The notes below the pieces were generated by a model. It worked only from the letters and a program-made list of their open reading frames with translations. It did no database searches and was not told the origin of the DNA. Both the position numbers and the translations under genes were made by a program. This document shows positions 6,267 through 13,074 of a stretch of 15,481 bases of DNA, piece by piece (the stretch's first letter is position 1; each line of letters starts with the position of its first letter). Origin of the DNA: Actinomycetes bacterium (lineage in GTDB: Bacteria; Actinomycetota; Coriobacteriia; Coriobacteriales; JAEZZM01). The DNA lies in NCBI GenBank assembly GCA_023418575.1, contig JAEZZM010000038.1, forward strand, positions 1 through 15,481. Direction: 5' to 3'.

Positions 6267-6740
6267 ATGAAAAAGCTATTTGCTTTGATGCTTGGCACTG
6301 TTATGGTGCTCTCATTGGGCGCTTGCAGTCAGGGAGCTTCAAGCAATGATGCTGGTAGTACAGCAAGCAAGGCTGCTACTAAAACAAGCATGAATTACAT
6401 GAGTGTTGATGAGCTTAATAAACGTTTGGGAACAGGTGGGTATACGGTTTTGGATGTTCGCAAAGCTGCAGATTTCCAGACTTCTCATATTCCAGGATCT
6501 ATATCTGCTGATATGGATGCTGCAGTTCAAGGCGATGAAGCTGCTGGTGTAAGCACCATGACTCCAATTGCCAAAGATCATAATGACACCTTGGTAGTAG
6601 TGTGTTATTCAGGAAAAAGATATGCTGAAGCTACTACAAAGGCATTACAGAGCTTGGGCTATGATATGAGCAAGGTTATTACTTTAGAGGGCGGATTTAA
6701 GGCATGGAATGCGGCGTTCCCCGATAAGGTAAGCAAGTAA
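6267..6740 (+). CDS. Single-domain rhodanese (sulfurtransferase) lipoprotein
   Basis: 157-aa exported lipoprotein. The signal peptide is MKKLFALML with a hydrophobic core and the lipobox LGAC, giving lipidated Cys20, then a Ser/Ala/Thr-rich linker to about residue 40. The rhodanese domain (about 44-152) has the entry motif VLDVRKAADFQTSHIPGSIS (61-80), the active-site loop CYSGKR at 113-118 with Cys113 as the sulfur carrier, and the closing GGFKAWNAAFP. It should carry persulfide sulfur on the outer face of the membrane; donor and acceptor are unknown. GGAGG lies about 10 nt before the ATG. It diverges from the TVP38/YnjBCD-like operon, which echoes E. coli, where rhodanese YnjE follows ynjBCD. 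A long leader with repeats precedes it and a clear terminator follows, so it is probably a single-gene transcript. Confidence 0.93.
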   Translation: MKKLFALMLGTVMVLSLGACSQGASSNDAGSTASKAATKTSMNYMSVDELNKRLGTGGYTVLDVRKAADFQTSHIPGSISADMDAAVQGDEAAGVSTMTPIAKDHNDTLVVVCYSGKRYAEATTKALQSLGYDMSKVITLEGGFKAWNAAFPDKVSK

Positions 6741-6787
6741 GCTAAGAAAAGCACTCAAGTTTACTAAGCAGATCATAGTAAAGGATG

Positions 6788-6826
6788 GCGACCCTAAGCT
6801 TTAAAAGCCTAGGGTCGCTTATTGTT
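6788..6826 (+). terminator. Intrinsic terminator of the rhodanese gene
   Basis: GCGACCCTA (6788-6796) pairs perfectly with TAGGGTCGC (6810-6818), and the stem can extend inward through GCTT/AAGC after one mismatch. TTATTGTTAATT follows. It lies about 50 bp after the rhodanese stop codon, as expected for a rho-independent terminator in the plus direction. Confidence 0.85.
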
Positions 6827-6907
6827 AATTGTTGTAAAGGTATCCTTGCCGCCACAAGACTTTTGCTATAAAAGTTTTATCTTTTAAAGACCTTGCGAAT
6901 CAAATTA

Positions 6908-7156
6908 CTAATCTATGATGTAGTGTTTTAAGCGTTCTCTAATAATTTCAAACCATTCAGGTTTTATTTGATCTTTATTACGACGAGCAAATTTTGCCAT
7001 GCAGCATCGATCTATTTCCATTAATCTGTCTAAGCACTTACAGAATTCTTCTTCAGTTTTTGCTTCTAACAGGTGGTGACTTTCCTTATTAAAATCAAGT
7101 ACGATTTTGATAAAATCACGCAGGAGATCATCGGACTGAGGTCTAATGTAGCTCAT
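6908..7156 (-). CDS. Small hypothetical protein, 82 aa
   Basis: I do not recognise this protein. It is predicted mostly alpha-helical, soluble and charged, with no signal peptide or membrane segment. It has three cysteines (two close together in EFCKCLDRLMEIDRCC) and a basic stretch KFARRNKD. The gene is supported by AAAGGG 7 nt before the ATG and by natural-looking codon use. It lies convergent with the rhodanese gene and divergent from the DUF438 gene across a 311-bp spacer; an 8-bp tandem repeat stands 17-48 bp before its ATG. Cysteine-rich helical character and the DUF438 neighbour could suggest metal or redox work, but nothing in the sequence proves it. Confidence 0.65.
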   Translation of the reverse strand: MSYIRPQSDDLLRDFIKIVLDFNKESHHLLEAKTEEEFCKCLDRLMEIDRCCMAKFARRNKDQIKPEWFEIIRERLKHYIID

Positions 7157-7172
7157 GTAACATCCCTTTCAC

Positions 7173-7204
7173 GGATAGCTGGATAGCTGGATAGCTGGAT
7201 AGGT
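7173..7204. repeat. 8-bp tandem repeat GGATAGCT, nearly four copies
   Basis: Exact copies at 7173-7180, 7181-7188 and 7189-7196, and a fourth with one change (GGATAGGT) at 7197-7204. It sits just upstream of the 82-aa minus-strand gene, where changes in copy number would alter promoter or leader spacing. Confidence 0.92.
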
Positions 7205-7344
7205 GCAGGTCTTGGAACGGATGTTGATCTTATCGCTTATTTTTCAAACATAGCCTCCTTAACTATGGCGGCTTACTAGTATGCTCAGAAAACAAATCTT
7301 CTAATCATTGTTTTAAGAATTTATTCACGATTATAAAAATCTTT

Positions 7345-7357
7345 TTCACACAGTGAA
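7345..7357. promoter_or_regulatory. Inverted repeat TTCAC-ACA-GTGAA, possible operator
   Basis: Five-base arms TTCAC (7345-7349) and GTGAA (7353-7357) around a 3-nt centre, 44 bp before the candidate -35 box of the DUF438 gene. The shape resembles a dimeric regulator site (CRP/FNR class half sites are related to GTGA), but spacing does not match a standard consensus. Confidence 0.25.
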
Positions 7358-7400
7358 TTGAGGGACTATCACGTTATTTCTCCATTGGTGTTATATGCGC

Positions 7401-7429
7401 TTGACTTTTTCTCTTGTAATACGTATTGA
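7401..7429 (+). promoter_or_regulatory. Candidate promoter of the DUF438 gene
   Basis: TTGACT at 7401-7406 is a good -35 box; 17 bp later TATTGA (7424-7429) is a mediocre -10. The gene's Shine-Dalgarno GAGGAGG is at 7457-7463, 4 nt before the ATG at 7468. Confidence 0.4.
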
Positions 7430-7467
7430 AATAATTAGCATCTAAGAAAAGGATTTGAGGAGGTCCC

Positions 7468-9144
7468 ATGCCATCAATGAAGGAGTATCTTACAACTGTA
7501 GATGAGCCCAAGCTTCGTAGGGCTTATGAAATACAGCATGCTTATGAATCAGGCAGCCTTAGTTTGCAAGAAGCTCAGAAGCGTATGAAAGCTGAGGTTG
7601 GCCAGATTAGTCCCTGGGAGCTTGCCTATGTTGAACAGCAATTTAAGGCCTTAGATGAAGATGAGTGCAAAAAAGAGCGCATTCAAGACATGATACTTAT
7701 CTTTCAAGATATTCTTACAAAAGAAGCTCCAAATTTAGCGAAGGAGCATAGTATTGCCCGCTATTATCAGGAAAATCAAGCCTGGCGTGAGCGCTTAGAT
7801 CGAATTAAGGAACAAGCAGACAAAGCCTTTATTAAAAATCAGTGGCTAGAGCTCTATGATGAGTTAGCTTTAGTTCGACTACATTTTTCTCGCAAGCAAA
7901 ATCAATTGTATTCCATGCTTGAGCGCAAGGGTTTTACCAGGCCAAGTGATACCATGTGGCTTCTTGATGATTTTATCTACCAAGAGATTTCTGAGGCACG
8001 AGCCCTTTTAGACTCTGATCAGGACGAGGCTTTTTTGGCAATGCAGGCCCAAATCATTGAAGATTGTCTCGACCTTATCGATAAGGAAGAAACGGTGCTC
8101 TACCCAACAGCTTTGCAGCTTATTTCAGAAGAAGAATTTGCAGAAATGCGCTTGGGGGATGCAGAGATTGGCTATGCATGGATCACGGTGGAGGATGAGC
8201 CTGCTACGCCAGTTCATACTCTAGCTGCCGATAAGATCTCTAGCCCTATAAACAGTGCGCAACAAGATGCCTTTTTGCAGGATTTAACTCAGCTTTTGGC
8301 AAAGCATTCTCATATTGTGGGCGATGCTGGTGAACTTGATGTGGCTACCGGCAAGCTCACGCTTGAGCAGATTAACTTAATCTTTAGGCATCTGCCTGTG
8401 GATCTTTCTTATGTAGATGAACACGATATAGTAAAGTTTTATTCGGACACTAAACACCGGGTATTTCCCAGAAGTAGGGGAGTTATTGGCAGACAGGTTC
8501 ATAATTGCCACCCACGTACCAGTGTTCATATTGTAGAGGAACTTATTGAGGCTTTTAGATCTGGTAAGCAGGATCAGGCAGAGTTTTGGATCAATAAACC
8601 TGAGCTCTTCATTTACATTAAATATGTAGCTGTTAGAGACGAAGAGGGACGCTTTAGAGGCGTGCTTGAGATGATGCAGGACTGCACGCATATCAGGTCT
8701 TTAAGTGGTTCACGAACACTGCTTACCTGGGAAGATGAGCAGGGCAAACAGGATAGTGAATCAGATACAATGGATAAGCAAGAGCCCACTGTTCAAGCAG
8801 AGGTGCAAACAAAAGTGCAGGCAGAGCCAGAGATAGAGCTCACTGTTCAAGCAGAGGCGCAAACAAAAGTGCAGGCAGAGCCTCAGATAGAGCCCAGTGA
8901 AGCTAAGCTTGCCGATAAAAACGCGCTGCTCAATGAGCTTAACAAAGACAGCAAACTAGCTGATCTTTTAGAGGCTTATCCCACGCTTATTGATGAGCTC
9001 CCCAAGATAGCCCCTATATTTTCAATGCTAAAAACACCCTTAGCGCGCATTATGATTCCTCGCGCGACTATTGCTATGATGAGCGCCCGCTCAGGTATTC
9101 CTGTTGAGGAGCTTATACGCAAGATTAAAGAGGTCCTTGCTTAA
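7468..9144 (+). CDS. DUF438 / hemerythrin-like / PAS / DUF1858 multidomain protein
   Basis: 558-aa soluble protein with four recognisable parts. Residues about 12-85 are DUF438. About 90-215 is a hemerythrin-like bundle with EHSIARYYQEN, HFSRKQNQLYSML (His139) and KEETVLYP; relatives I recall have HYSRKEN, so Gln144 replaces a Glu that may be a metal ligand. About 300-415 is the PAS domain characteristic of this family: LSYVDEHDIVKFYSD, VHNCHPRTSVHIVEELI and GVLEMMQDCTHIR. Residues about 422-478 are an acidic, repetitive linker. The last 65 residues, LADLLEAYPTLIDELPKIAP to PVEELIRKIKEVL, look like DUF1858. Such proteins are considered sensors in anaerobes, perhaps for oxygen, nitric oxide or redox state; no output domain is seen. 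GAGGAGG precedes the ATG. A cupin gene follows 41 bp later and probably shared its transcript. Confidence 0.92.
   Translation: MPSMKEYLTTVDEPKLRRAYEIQHAYESGSLSLQEAQKRMKAEVGQISPWELAYVEQQFKALDEDECKKERIQDMILIFQDILTKEAPNLAKEHSIARYYQENQAWRERLDRIKEQADKAFIKNQWLELYDELALVRLHFSRKQNQLYSMLERKGFTRPSDTMWLLDDFIYQEISEARALLDSDQDEAFLAMQAQIIEDCLDLIDKEETVLYPTALQLISEEEFAEMRLGDAEIGYAWITVEDEPATPVHTLAADKISSPINSAQQDAFLQDLTQLLAKHSHIVGDAGELDVATGKLTLEQINLIFRHLPVDLSYVDEHDIVKFYSDTKHRVFPRSRGVIGRQVHNCHPRTSVHIVEELIEAFRSGKQDQAEFWINKPELFIYIKYVAVRDEEGRFRGVLEMMQDCTHIRSLSGSRTLLTWEDEQGKQDSESDTMDKQEPTVQAEVQTKVQAEPEIELTVQAEAQTKVQAEPQIEPSEAKLADKNALLNELNKDSKLADLLEAYPTLIDELPKIAPIFSMLKTPLARIMIPRATIAMMSARSGIPVEELIRKIKEVLA
8787..8894 (+). 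repeat. 54-bp in-frame tandem duplication in the DUF438 protein linker
   Basis: Units 8787-8840 and 8841-8894 are nearly identical and encode TVQAEVQTKVQAEPEIEL and TVQAEAQTKVQAEPQIEP (residues 441-458 and 459-476). Each unit itself contains the half repeats VQAE and KVQAE. This lengthens the linker between the PAS and DUF1858 domains and suggests recent duplication. Confidence 0.92.
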
Positions 9145-9185
9145 TTAGGGTAAGACACAGGTTTTAGAGATGTAAAGGAGAACTA

Positions 9186-9475
9186 ATGAAGGTATTAGTA
9201 AGCAATCCGCAGATTGAGCTGGCAGAAAAGCTTTTCTCGTCGGACGAGCAAGTAGTGGTGCATTTAGCCTTAAGGCAGGACAAGAGATTGACCGTCATCA
9301 TTCGCCCATGACAGTGGTAGTAGTCCCCATTAAAGGCCGCGTGCTTTTTGCAGGTGAAGACTCTGAAGAAGAGATTATTCCAGGCCACGTAGTGCGCCTT
9401 AATCCAAGTGAGCCACATAATCTTAAAGCGCTTGAGGACTCCGAGCTTATCGTTATTAAGTCAGAGCTTAAGTAA
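9186..9475 (+). pseudogene. Small cupin-domain gene with a one-base frameshift
   Basis: AAAGGAG lies 5 nt before ATG 9186. The first frame gives MKVLVSNPQIELAEKLFSSD and then VVVHLAL, and stops at TGA 9309-9311 after 41 codons. From about 9273 another frame continues the protein: AGQEIDRHHSPMTVVVVPIKG, then VLFAGED, PGHVVRLNPSEPHNLKAL and a final LIVIKSELK, ending TAA 9473-9475. The His-His pair followed by PxxxxH is typical of a metal-binding cupin barrel of about 96 aa. Adding one A in TTAAGG (9270-9275) to make TTAAAGG would join LAL to KAGQE perfectly, so a single A seems to have been lost. Either the gene is broken or this is a sequencing slip; programmed frameshifting is less likely. 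It follows the DUF438 gene as a likely two-gene operon. Confidence 0.85.
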
Positions 9476-9499
9476 AACTAAACTGACGATACATTCGTG

Positions 9500-9530
9500 C
9501 ATAAGAGCGCGCAAGCTTAAGCAGCTTATG
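9500..9530. terminator. Weak inverted repeat between convergent cupin and ATPase genes
   Basis: CATAAG (9500-9505) pairs with CTTATG (9525-9530), and AAGCT/AGCTT can pair inside. It lies in the 88-bp gap between convergent genes, where a shared terminator would be expected. No T-run follows on either strand, so terminator function is doubtful. Confidence 0.2.
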
Positions 9531-9563
9531 GATTAAAGTAGGACCCTTGAGGCTTATTGGGCT

Positions 9564-10331
9564 TTATGCTTTATGAAAAGACGCAGCCTTAATAAGCCTC
9601 TTGGTGTATTCATGCTGAGGTTCCGATAAAATCAAGTGCGTGTTTCCTTGTTCTATAATCTTGCCTTCATACATTACCAAGACCTTATCGCAAAATTGTT
9701 GTACGAGAGCAAGATTATGACAGATAAATAGACAGCTTAGCTTATAGCTCTTGTGCAGGCTTTTGAGAAGTTCAATAATCTGTGCTTGTAGGACAGCATC
9801 AAGAGCGCTGGTAGCTTCGTCACATATTAGGAGTTTTGGTTGTATTGCAAGGGCTCTAGCAATGGCTGCACGTTGGCACTGTCCACCACTTAGTTCATGA
9901 GGGTAGCGTTTTGCTAAGGCTGCCTCGAGCCCGCAATCTAGAAGTAATTGTGCGCAGCGCTCTTCAATTTGTTGTTTTGGATAGCCACGGTTTCTCATGC
10001 TCTCAGATATAGCAAAAGCAATGGTTTTTCTTGGGTTAAAAGAACTATAAGGAGATTGAAATACCATTTGAACATCCTGGTAAAGCTCCTTGAGTTGAGG
10101 TTTTTCTAGTTTTGATAGCTCTTTGCCATTAAGAATGATGCTTCCGCTTGTGGGTTCAATAAGTTTACAAATGAGCTTTGCAATACTGCTTTTGCCTGAA
10201 CCAGATTGTCCTACCAGCCCCACAATTTGGCCCTCATCAACAGTAAAGCTTACCTCATCAACTGCTTTGTGCAGACTCTTGCCTTTTTTATAGTGCTTAC
10301 TTAGCTTTTCTACCTGTAATACCTGTTTCAT
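9564..10331 (-). CDS. ABC transporter ATP-binding protein, NikE/OppF-type
   Basis: Cytoplasmic ATPase, 255 aa from ATG 10331, second of the pair driving the nickel/peptide-family importer encoded upstream. Walker A GQSGSGKS at 41-48, Q-loop Gln92 in VFQSPYSSFNPR, signature LSGGQ at 147-151, Walker B LLICDEATSALD at 167-178, switch His205. It ends near YTKRLIKAA without the extra C-terminal domain seen in OppF/DppF, so its length matches NikE or CntF better. The start is uncertain: ATG 10358 would add nine residues encoded by the tandem decamer array; ATG 10331 gives the normal N-terminus (KQVLQVEKLSKHY). Neither has a good ribosome site. A 140-bp spacer filled with decamer repeats separates it from the partner ATPase gene, so coupling may be reduced. 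Confidence 0.88.
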   Translation of the reverse strand: MKQVLQVEKLSKHYKKGKSLHKAVDEVSFTVDEGQIVGLVGQSGSGKSSIAKLICKLIEPTSGSIILNGKELSKLEKPQLKELYQDVQMVFQSPYSSFNPRKTIAFAISESMRNRGYPKQQIEERCAQLLLDCGLEAALAKRYPHELSGGQCQRAAIARALAIQPKLLICDEATSALDAVLQAQIIELLKSLHKSYKLSCLFICHNLALVQQFCDKVLVMYEGKIIEQGNTHLILSEPQHEYTKRLIKAASFHKA

Positions 10332-10340
10332 TTTTACCAA

Positions 10341-10480
10341 CTTAGTGCAACTTTGCATAACCTTACGCAGCTTTACAAAACTTAGTGCAACTTTGCATAA
10401 CCTTGCATGACTGTGTTCAGTTTTACGTAGCTATATAAAACATAATGTAACTTTGCATAACTTTGCATAACTTAGTGCAG
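10341..10480. repeat. Fourteen-unit degenerate 10-bp tandem array between the two ATPase genes
   Basis: The whole spacer divides into decamers in register. CTTTGCATAA occurs exactly at 10351, 10391, 10451 and 10461; CTTAGTGCAA at 10341 and 10381, with CTTAGTGCAG at 10471. The others are variants such as CCTTGCATGA and CTTTACAAAA. A higher-order block of 26 bp is identical at 10339-10364 and 10379-10404. The TAA stop of the upstream ATPase (10474-10472) lies inside the last unit, and an alternative ATG of the downstream ATPase (10358) lies in the second unit. A 10-bp period puts each unit on the same face of the helix. Confidence 0.9.
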
Positions 10481-11287
10481 ATAGGGGATAGCCTTCAAAA
10501 GTTCTTGGGTGTAGGGGCTAGATTTTGAGCTGAAAATCTCATCTCTTGACCCATAGTCCATGCAAGAACCATCTTCTAGAACTAAGATTTTATCGGCAAG
10601 ACTACCCAGTAATGCTATGTCATGACTTATTAAAATGATGGCTGTATTAAAAAGTCGATTGAGCTTTTTAAACTCACAAAGCACCTGTTCTTGAACGATG
10701 ACATCAAGAGCGCTGCTGGGTTCATCGGCAAGAAGCACATGAGGTTGTAAAAGCATGCTTAGGGCAATGCCAACCCGTTGATTCATTCCGCCAGAAAGCT
10801 CAAATGGATAGCTTTTCAAGATGGCCTTTGGGTCTTCAAGCCCCAGTTTTTCCAAAAGATCAAGAGCTTTGTTTTCTGCCTGTGCTTTACTGATCTTCAT
10901 ATGAGCTTTCATGGATTCATACATTTGGCTGCCAATACGTCTGATAGGGCACAGAGAAGATGCGCTATCTTGAAAAATCATGCCTATTTCTGCTCCCCGC
11001 AGCTTTTGCATTTGGGATTGAGAATACTCCAGGATATTATCGCCCTTATAATAAATGGAGCCCAGACTTACCCTACCGCTATTTCCCAGCAGCCCCAGAG
11101 CAGCCCTGATAAGACTGCTCTTTCCGCTTCCAGATTCACCTGCAATGCCTAAAATCTCTCCAGCTTTAAGAGAAAAACTTATATCGTGCACAAGCTCACG
11201 TTCTCCAAACGTAATGTGCACATGCTCAAAACGTAAGAGCTCATCGTGTGCAAGATTTTTAGTCTCTAAGGCTGTGTTCATAATCAA
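10472..11287 (-). CDS. ABC transporter ATP-binding protein, NikD/OppD-type
   Basis: Cytoplasmic ATPase, 271 aa, partner of the following NikE-like ATPase. Walker A GESGSGKS at 50-57, Q-loop Gln106 in MIFQDSASSLCPIRRI, signature LSGGM at 164-168 (Met in place of Gln, as in NikD/OppD proteins), Walker B VLLADEPSSALD at 184-195, His222. It lacks the long C-terminal extension of OppD/DppD, favouring the Nik/Cnt branch. The start is either TTG 11287, with GAAAG about 8 nt upstream, or ATG 11281, with no suitable ribosome site; the proteins differ by two residues. The gene follows the binding-lipoprotein gene by 128 bp and its stop codon lies in the decamer array. Confidence 0.9.
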   Translation of the reverse strand: MIMNTALETKNLAHDELLRFEHVHITFGERELVHDISFSLKAGEILGIAGESGSGKSSLIRAALGLLGNSGRVSLGSIYYKGDNILEYSQSQMQKLRGAEIGMIFQDSASSLCPIRRIGSQMYESMKAHMKISKAQAENKALDLLEKLGLEDPKAILKSYPFELSGGMNQRVGIALSMLLQPHVLLADEPSSALDVIVQEQVLCEFKKLNRLFNTAIILISHDIALLGSLADKILVLEDGSCMDYGSRDEIFSSKSSPYTQELLKAIPYLH

Positions 11288-11326
11288 GCTAACTACTTTC
11301 TAAACCTATCCCTTGTACTATCTGGT

Positions 11327-11402
11327 CAGCGAGCCGCTTGGCAGTCCGACTGTTTAGTAGCTTACCAGCTCAACAATCCAGCGACCCAAGCGCTTAGCAC
11401 AG
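11327..11402. repeat. Two diverged copies of a GC-rich repeat in the nikA-nikD type spacer
   Basis: CAGCGAGCCGCTTGGCAG (11327-11344) and CAGCGACCC-AAGC-GCTTAGCACAG (11379-11402) align if two short insertions are allowed. A related GCGACC...CCAAGCGG stretch stands at about 13042-13066, before the binding-lipoprotein gene. The 128-bp spacer otherwise shows no clear promoter or terminator. Confidence 0.35.
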
Positions 11403-11415
11403 CCCAGCTGCTTAG

Positions 11416-13023
11416 TTACTTTGCGGGTTTTAACTCAGCACTTATCTCGTAATAATCACTGGGGTGGGCGATAAAACCGCTTATAGAAGCTTTACTAATC
11501 AAGCTCATCTTAAGCTGTGTACAAAAGATAAAAGCATCATCATCTAAGAGTAATTGTTGCATTTGTATAGCTAGTTCAGCGCGCTTTTGAGGATCAAATG
11601 TTTCTTTTAGTTTTGCAGCCATCTCTTCCAGCTTATCATTGTGATAAGCCCCATAATTTGCAACAGAACTATCCAGACAGCGACTAGTAAAGAAGTAGGC
11701 GGGATCTCCTGTAGGGGCAGTAACCATAGCGTTTGCATAAAGATCCCATGCAGAGGCATCGCTTCTGAGCCTGCTGTGATCTGCGGTAATATTGACTTCT
11801 ACATCAATTCCCAGCTTTTTTAAATCTGCCTGAGCTGCCTCTGCAAGGAGGGGAAGTTCTTGACGACTTGGATAGCTAAGCCACTTGAGTTTCAGTTTCT
11901 TGCCATCTTTTTCACGTATGCCATCACCATCAGTATCACGCCATCCAGCTTGCTCCAAGATCTCTTTTGCAGCTTCTGGATTGTATTGTTTTGCCTTAAC
12001 AGCCTCGTTTCCAAAGCTAAAGTTAGAAGGAAAAGCTCCCTGTGCAACAAAGCCGTGATTATCTAAGAGCTCAGTTACAAAGCGCTGCTTATTAATTCCC
12101 ATTGCTAGTGCTTGGCGAACTGCATGATCTTGGATAAGCTCACTTTTGAAATTCATATCAATAAAAAAGCTGCGGCTTGTTGGGCTGCTAGAGATTTGGT
12201 ATTGATCATTGTTAAACAGTGGATAGCTTGCATAGGGTATGCCATAAGCAGCATCAATCTCTCCTGACTGCAAAGCCATAGTAAGTGTGTCGCCATTACT
12301 TATCGTCAAGACCCTTATCTTGTCAAAAGCGGGATTACCATTCCAATACTGGCTATTTTTAACAAGTTCAAGCTTTTGGCCACTTGAAAGACTGAGGGCT
12401 TGATAAGGGCCGCTGCCTACCACTATGCCCTCAGGACTAATCCCTGCCTGCATGTCTATAATGCAGCCATATGGATCGCTTAGGTAGTTGAGGAGAGCAG
12501 GATTGGCGACCTTGGTTTTTATGTTAAGACCTAAGCCATCTGCCTCAATGCTATCAATGTTGAGATCTTTTTGGGCACGCGGGTGATTGGCGATAAGGGC
12601 TTCAAGGCAATCTTTAACAGCCTGGGCATTAAGCGTGTGGCCATTTGAAAAACGTAAGCCCTCTTTTAGCTGAATCTGCCAGTTGAGCTCATCGAGGCGC
12701 TCAAAAGAGCTTGCAAGCCAGGGTTCAATTTCCATGCTATCTGAGTACTTAAAGAGCGTTTCTCCAACTCCATAGCGAATGCAGGCCCATCCAGAATACG
12801 CATTGTGGGGATTGATATCACTTACTTCGTTTTCTGGATTAAAGGTGGTGTCACCCAAAACAAAAAGCTTGGCCTCTTGTGAGGCAGCCGTATCTTGTGC
12901 AGAGCTTACAGAGCTTTCGTGAGTGTTGTTTGAGCTACAAGCACTCAATAAGCTTAGGCTCATTATGCTTATGAACAGCATAAGGTAGCTGCTCAAAAGC
13001 TTCAGTTTGTTTCTGGCTTTCAT
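11416..13023 (-). CDS. Nickel/peptide-family ABC substrate-binding lipoprotein (SBP_bac_5)
   Basis: 535-aa extracellular binding protein. The signal peptide ends in the lipobox LSAC, giving lipidated Cys29, then a Ser-rich linker. The mature part has the order typical of family 5 binding proteins: GVGETLFKYSDSMEIEPWLASSFE near residue 85-108, WQIQLKEGLRFSNGHTLNAQAV, GSGPYQ, YWNG, VRQALAMGINKQRF, and NPEAAKEILEQAGWRDTDGDGIRE. The early DINPHNAYSGWACIRYG stretch is like proteins often named nickel-binding, but metal, metallophore and peptide ligands cannot be separated by eye. AAAGGAG lies about 9 nt before the ATG. It follows the second permease by 51 bp, and the two short ATPases downstream support a Nik/Cnt-type system. 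Confidence 0.88.
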   Translation of the reverse strand: MKARNKLKLLSSYLMLFISIMSLSLLSACSSNNTHESSVSSAQDTAASQEAKLFVLGDTTFNPENEVSDINPHNAYSGWACIRYGVGETLFKYSDSMEIEPWLASSFERLDELNWQIQLKEGLRFSNGHTLNAQAVKDCLEALIANHPRAQKDLNIDSIEADGLGLNIKTKVANPALLNYLSDPYGCIIDMQAGISPEGIVVGSGPYQALSLSSGQKLELVKNSQYWNGNPAFDKIRVLTISNGDTLTMALQSGEIDAAYGIPYASYPLFNNDQYQISSSPTSRSFFIDMNFKSELIQDHAVRQALAMGINKQRFVTELLDNHGFVAQGAFPSNFSFGNEAVKAKQYNPEAAKEILEQAGWRDTDGDGIREKDGKKLKLKWLSYPSRQELPLLAEAAQADLKKLGIDVEVNITADHSRLRSDASAWDLYANAMVTAPTGDPAYFFTSRCLDSSVANYGAYHNDKLEEMAAKLKETFDPQKRAELAIQMQQLLLDDDAFIFCTQLKMSLISKASISGFIAHPSDYYEISAELKPAK

Positions 13024-13074
13024 CTCTTATTTCTCCTTTCAGAGTGCCAGGCGACCAGCAGCGCCAAGCGGTAG

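Larger units (their letters stand above)
7157..7467. other. 311-bp divergent spacer: tandem repeat, palindrome and promoter, no gene
   Basis: Contains the GGATAGCT tandem repeat, a TTCAC/GTGAA palindrome and a candidate promoter for the DUF438 gene, listed separately. On the minus strand a strong AAGGAGG (7260-7254) is followed after only 2 nt by a 4-codon frame (ATG at 7251, then stop); this could be a gene remnant or a leader peptide, and I place no weight on it. Confidence 0.5.

Noticed and set aside
111..6858. GCCACAAG occurs four times (111, 6130, 6223, 6851)
   Set aside because: Only the two leader copies share the longer 13-mer; the copy at 111 is inside coding sequence (Ser-Cys-Gly-Leu codons) and the one at 6851 stands alone.
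6861..6890. Second possible terminator hairpin ACTTTT-GCTAT-AAAAGT followed by Ts
   Set aside because: The stem is only six A/T-rich pairs, and a strong terminator already lies 40 bp upstream.
7235..7260. Minus-strand AAGGAGG followed by ATG at 7251
   Set aside because: The reading frame ends after four codons and the spacing of 2 nt is too short; it could be a remnant but cannot be supported as a gene.
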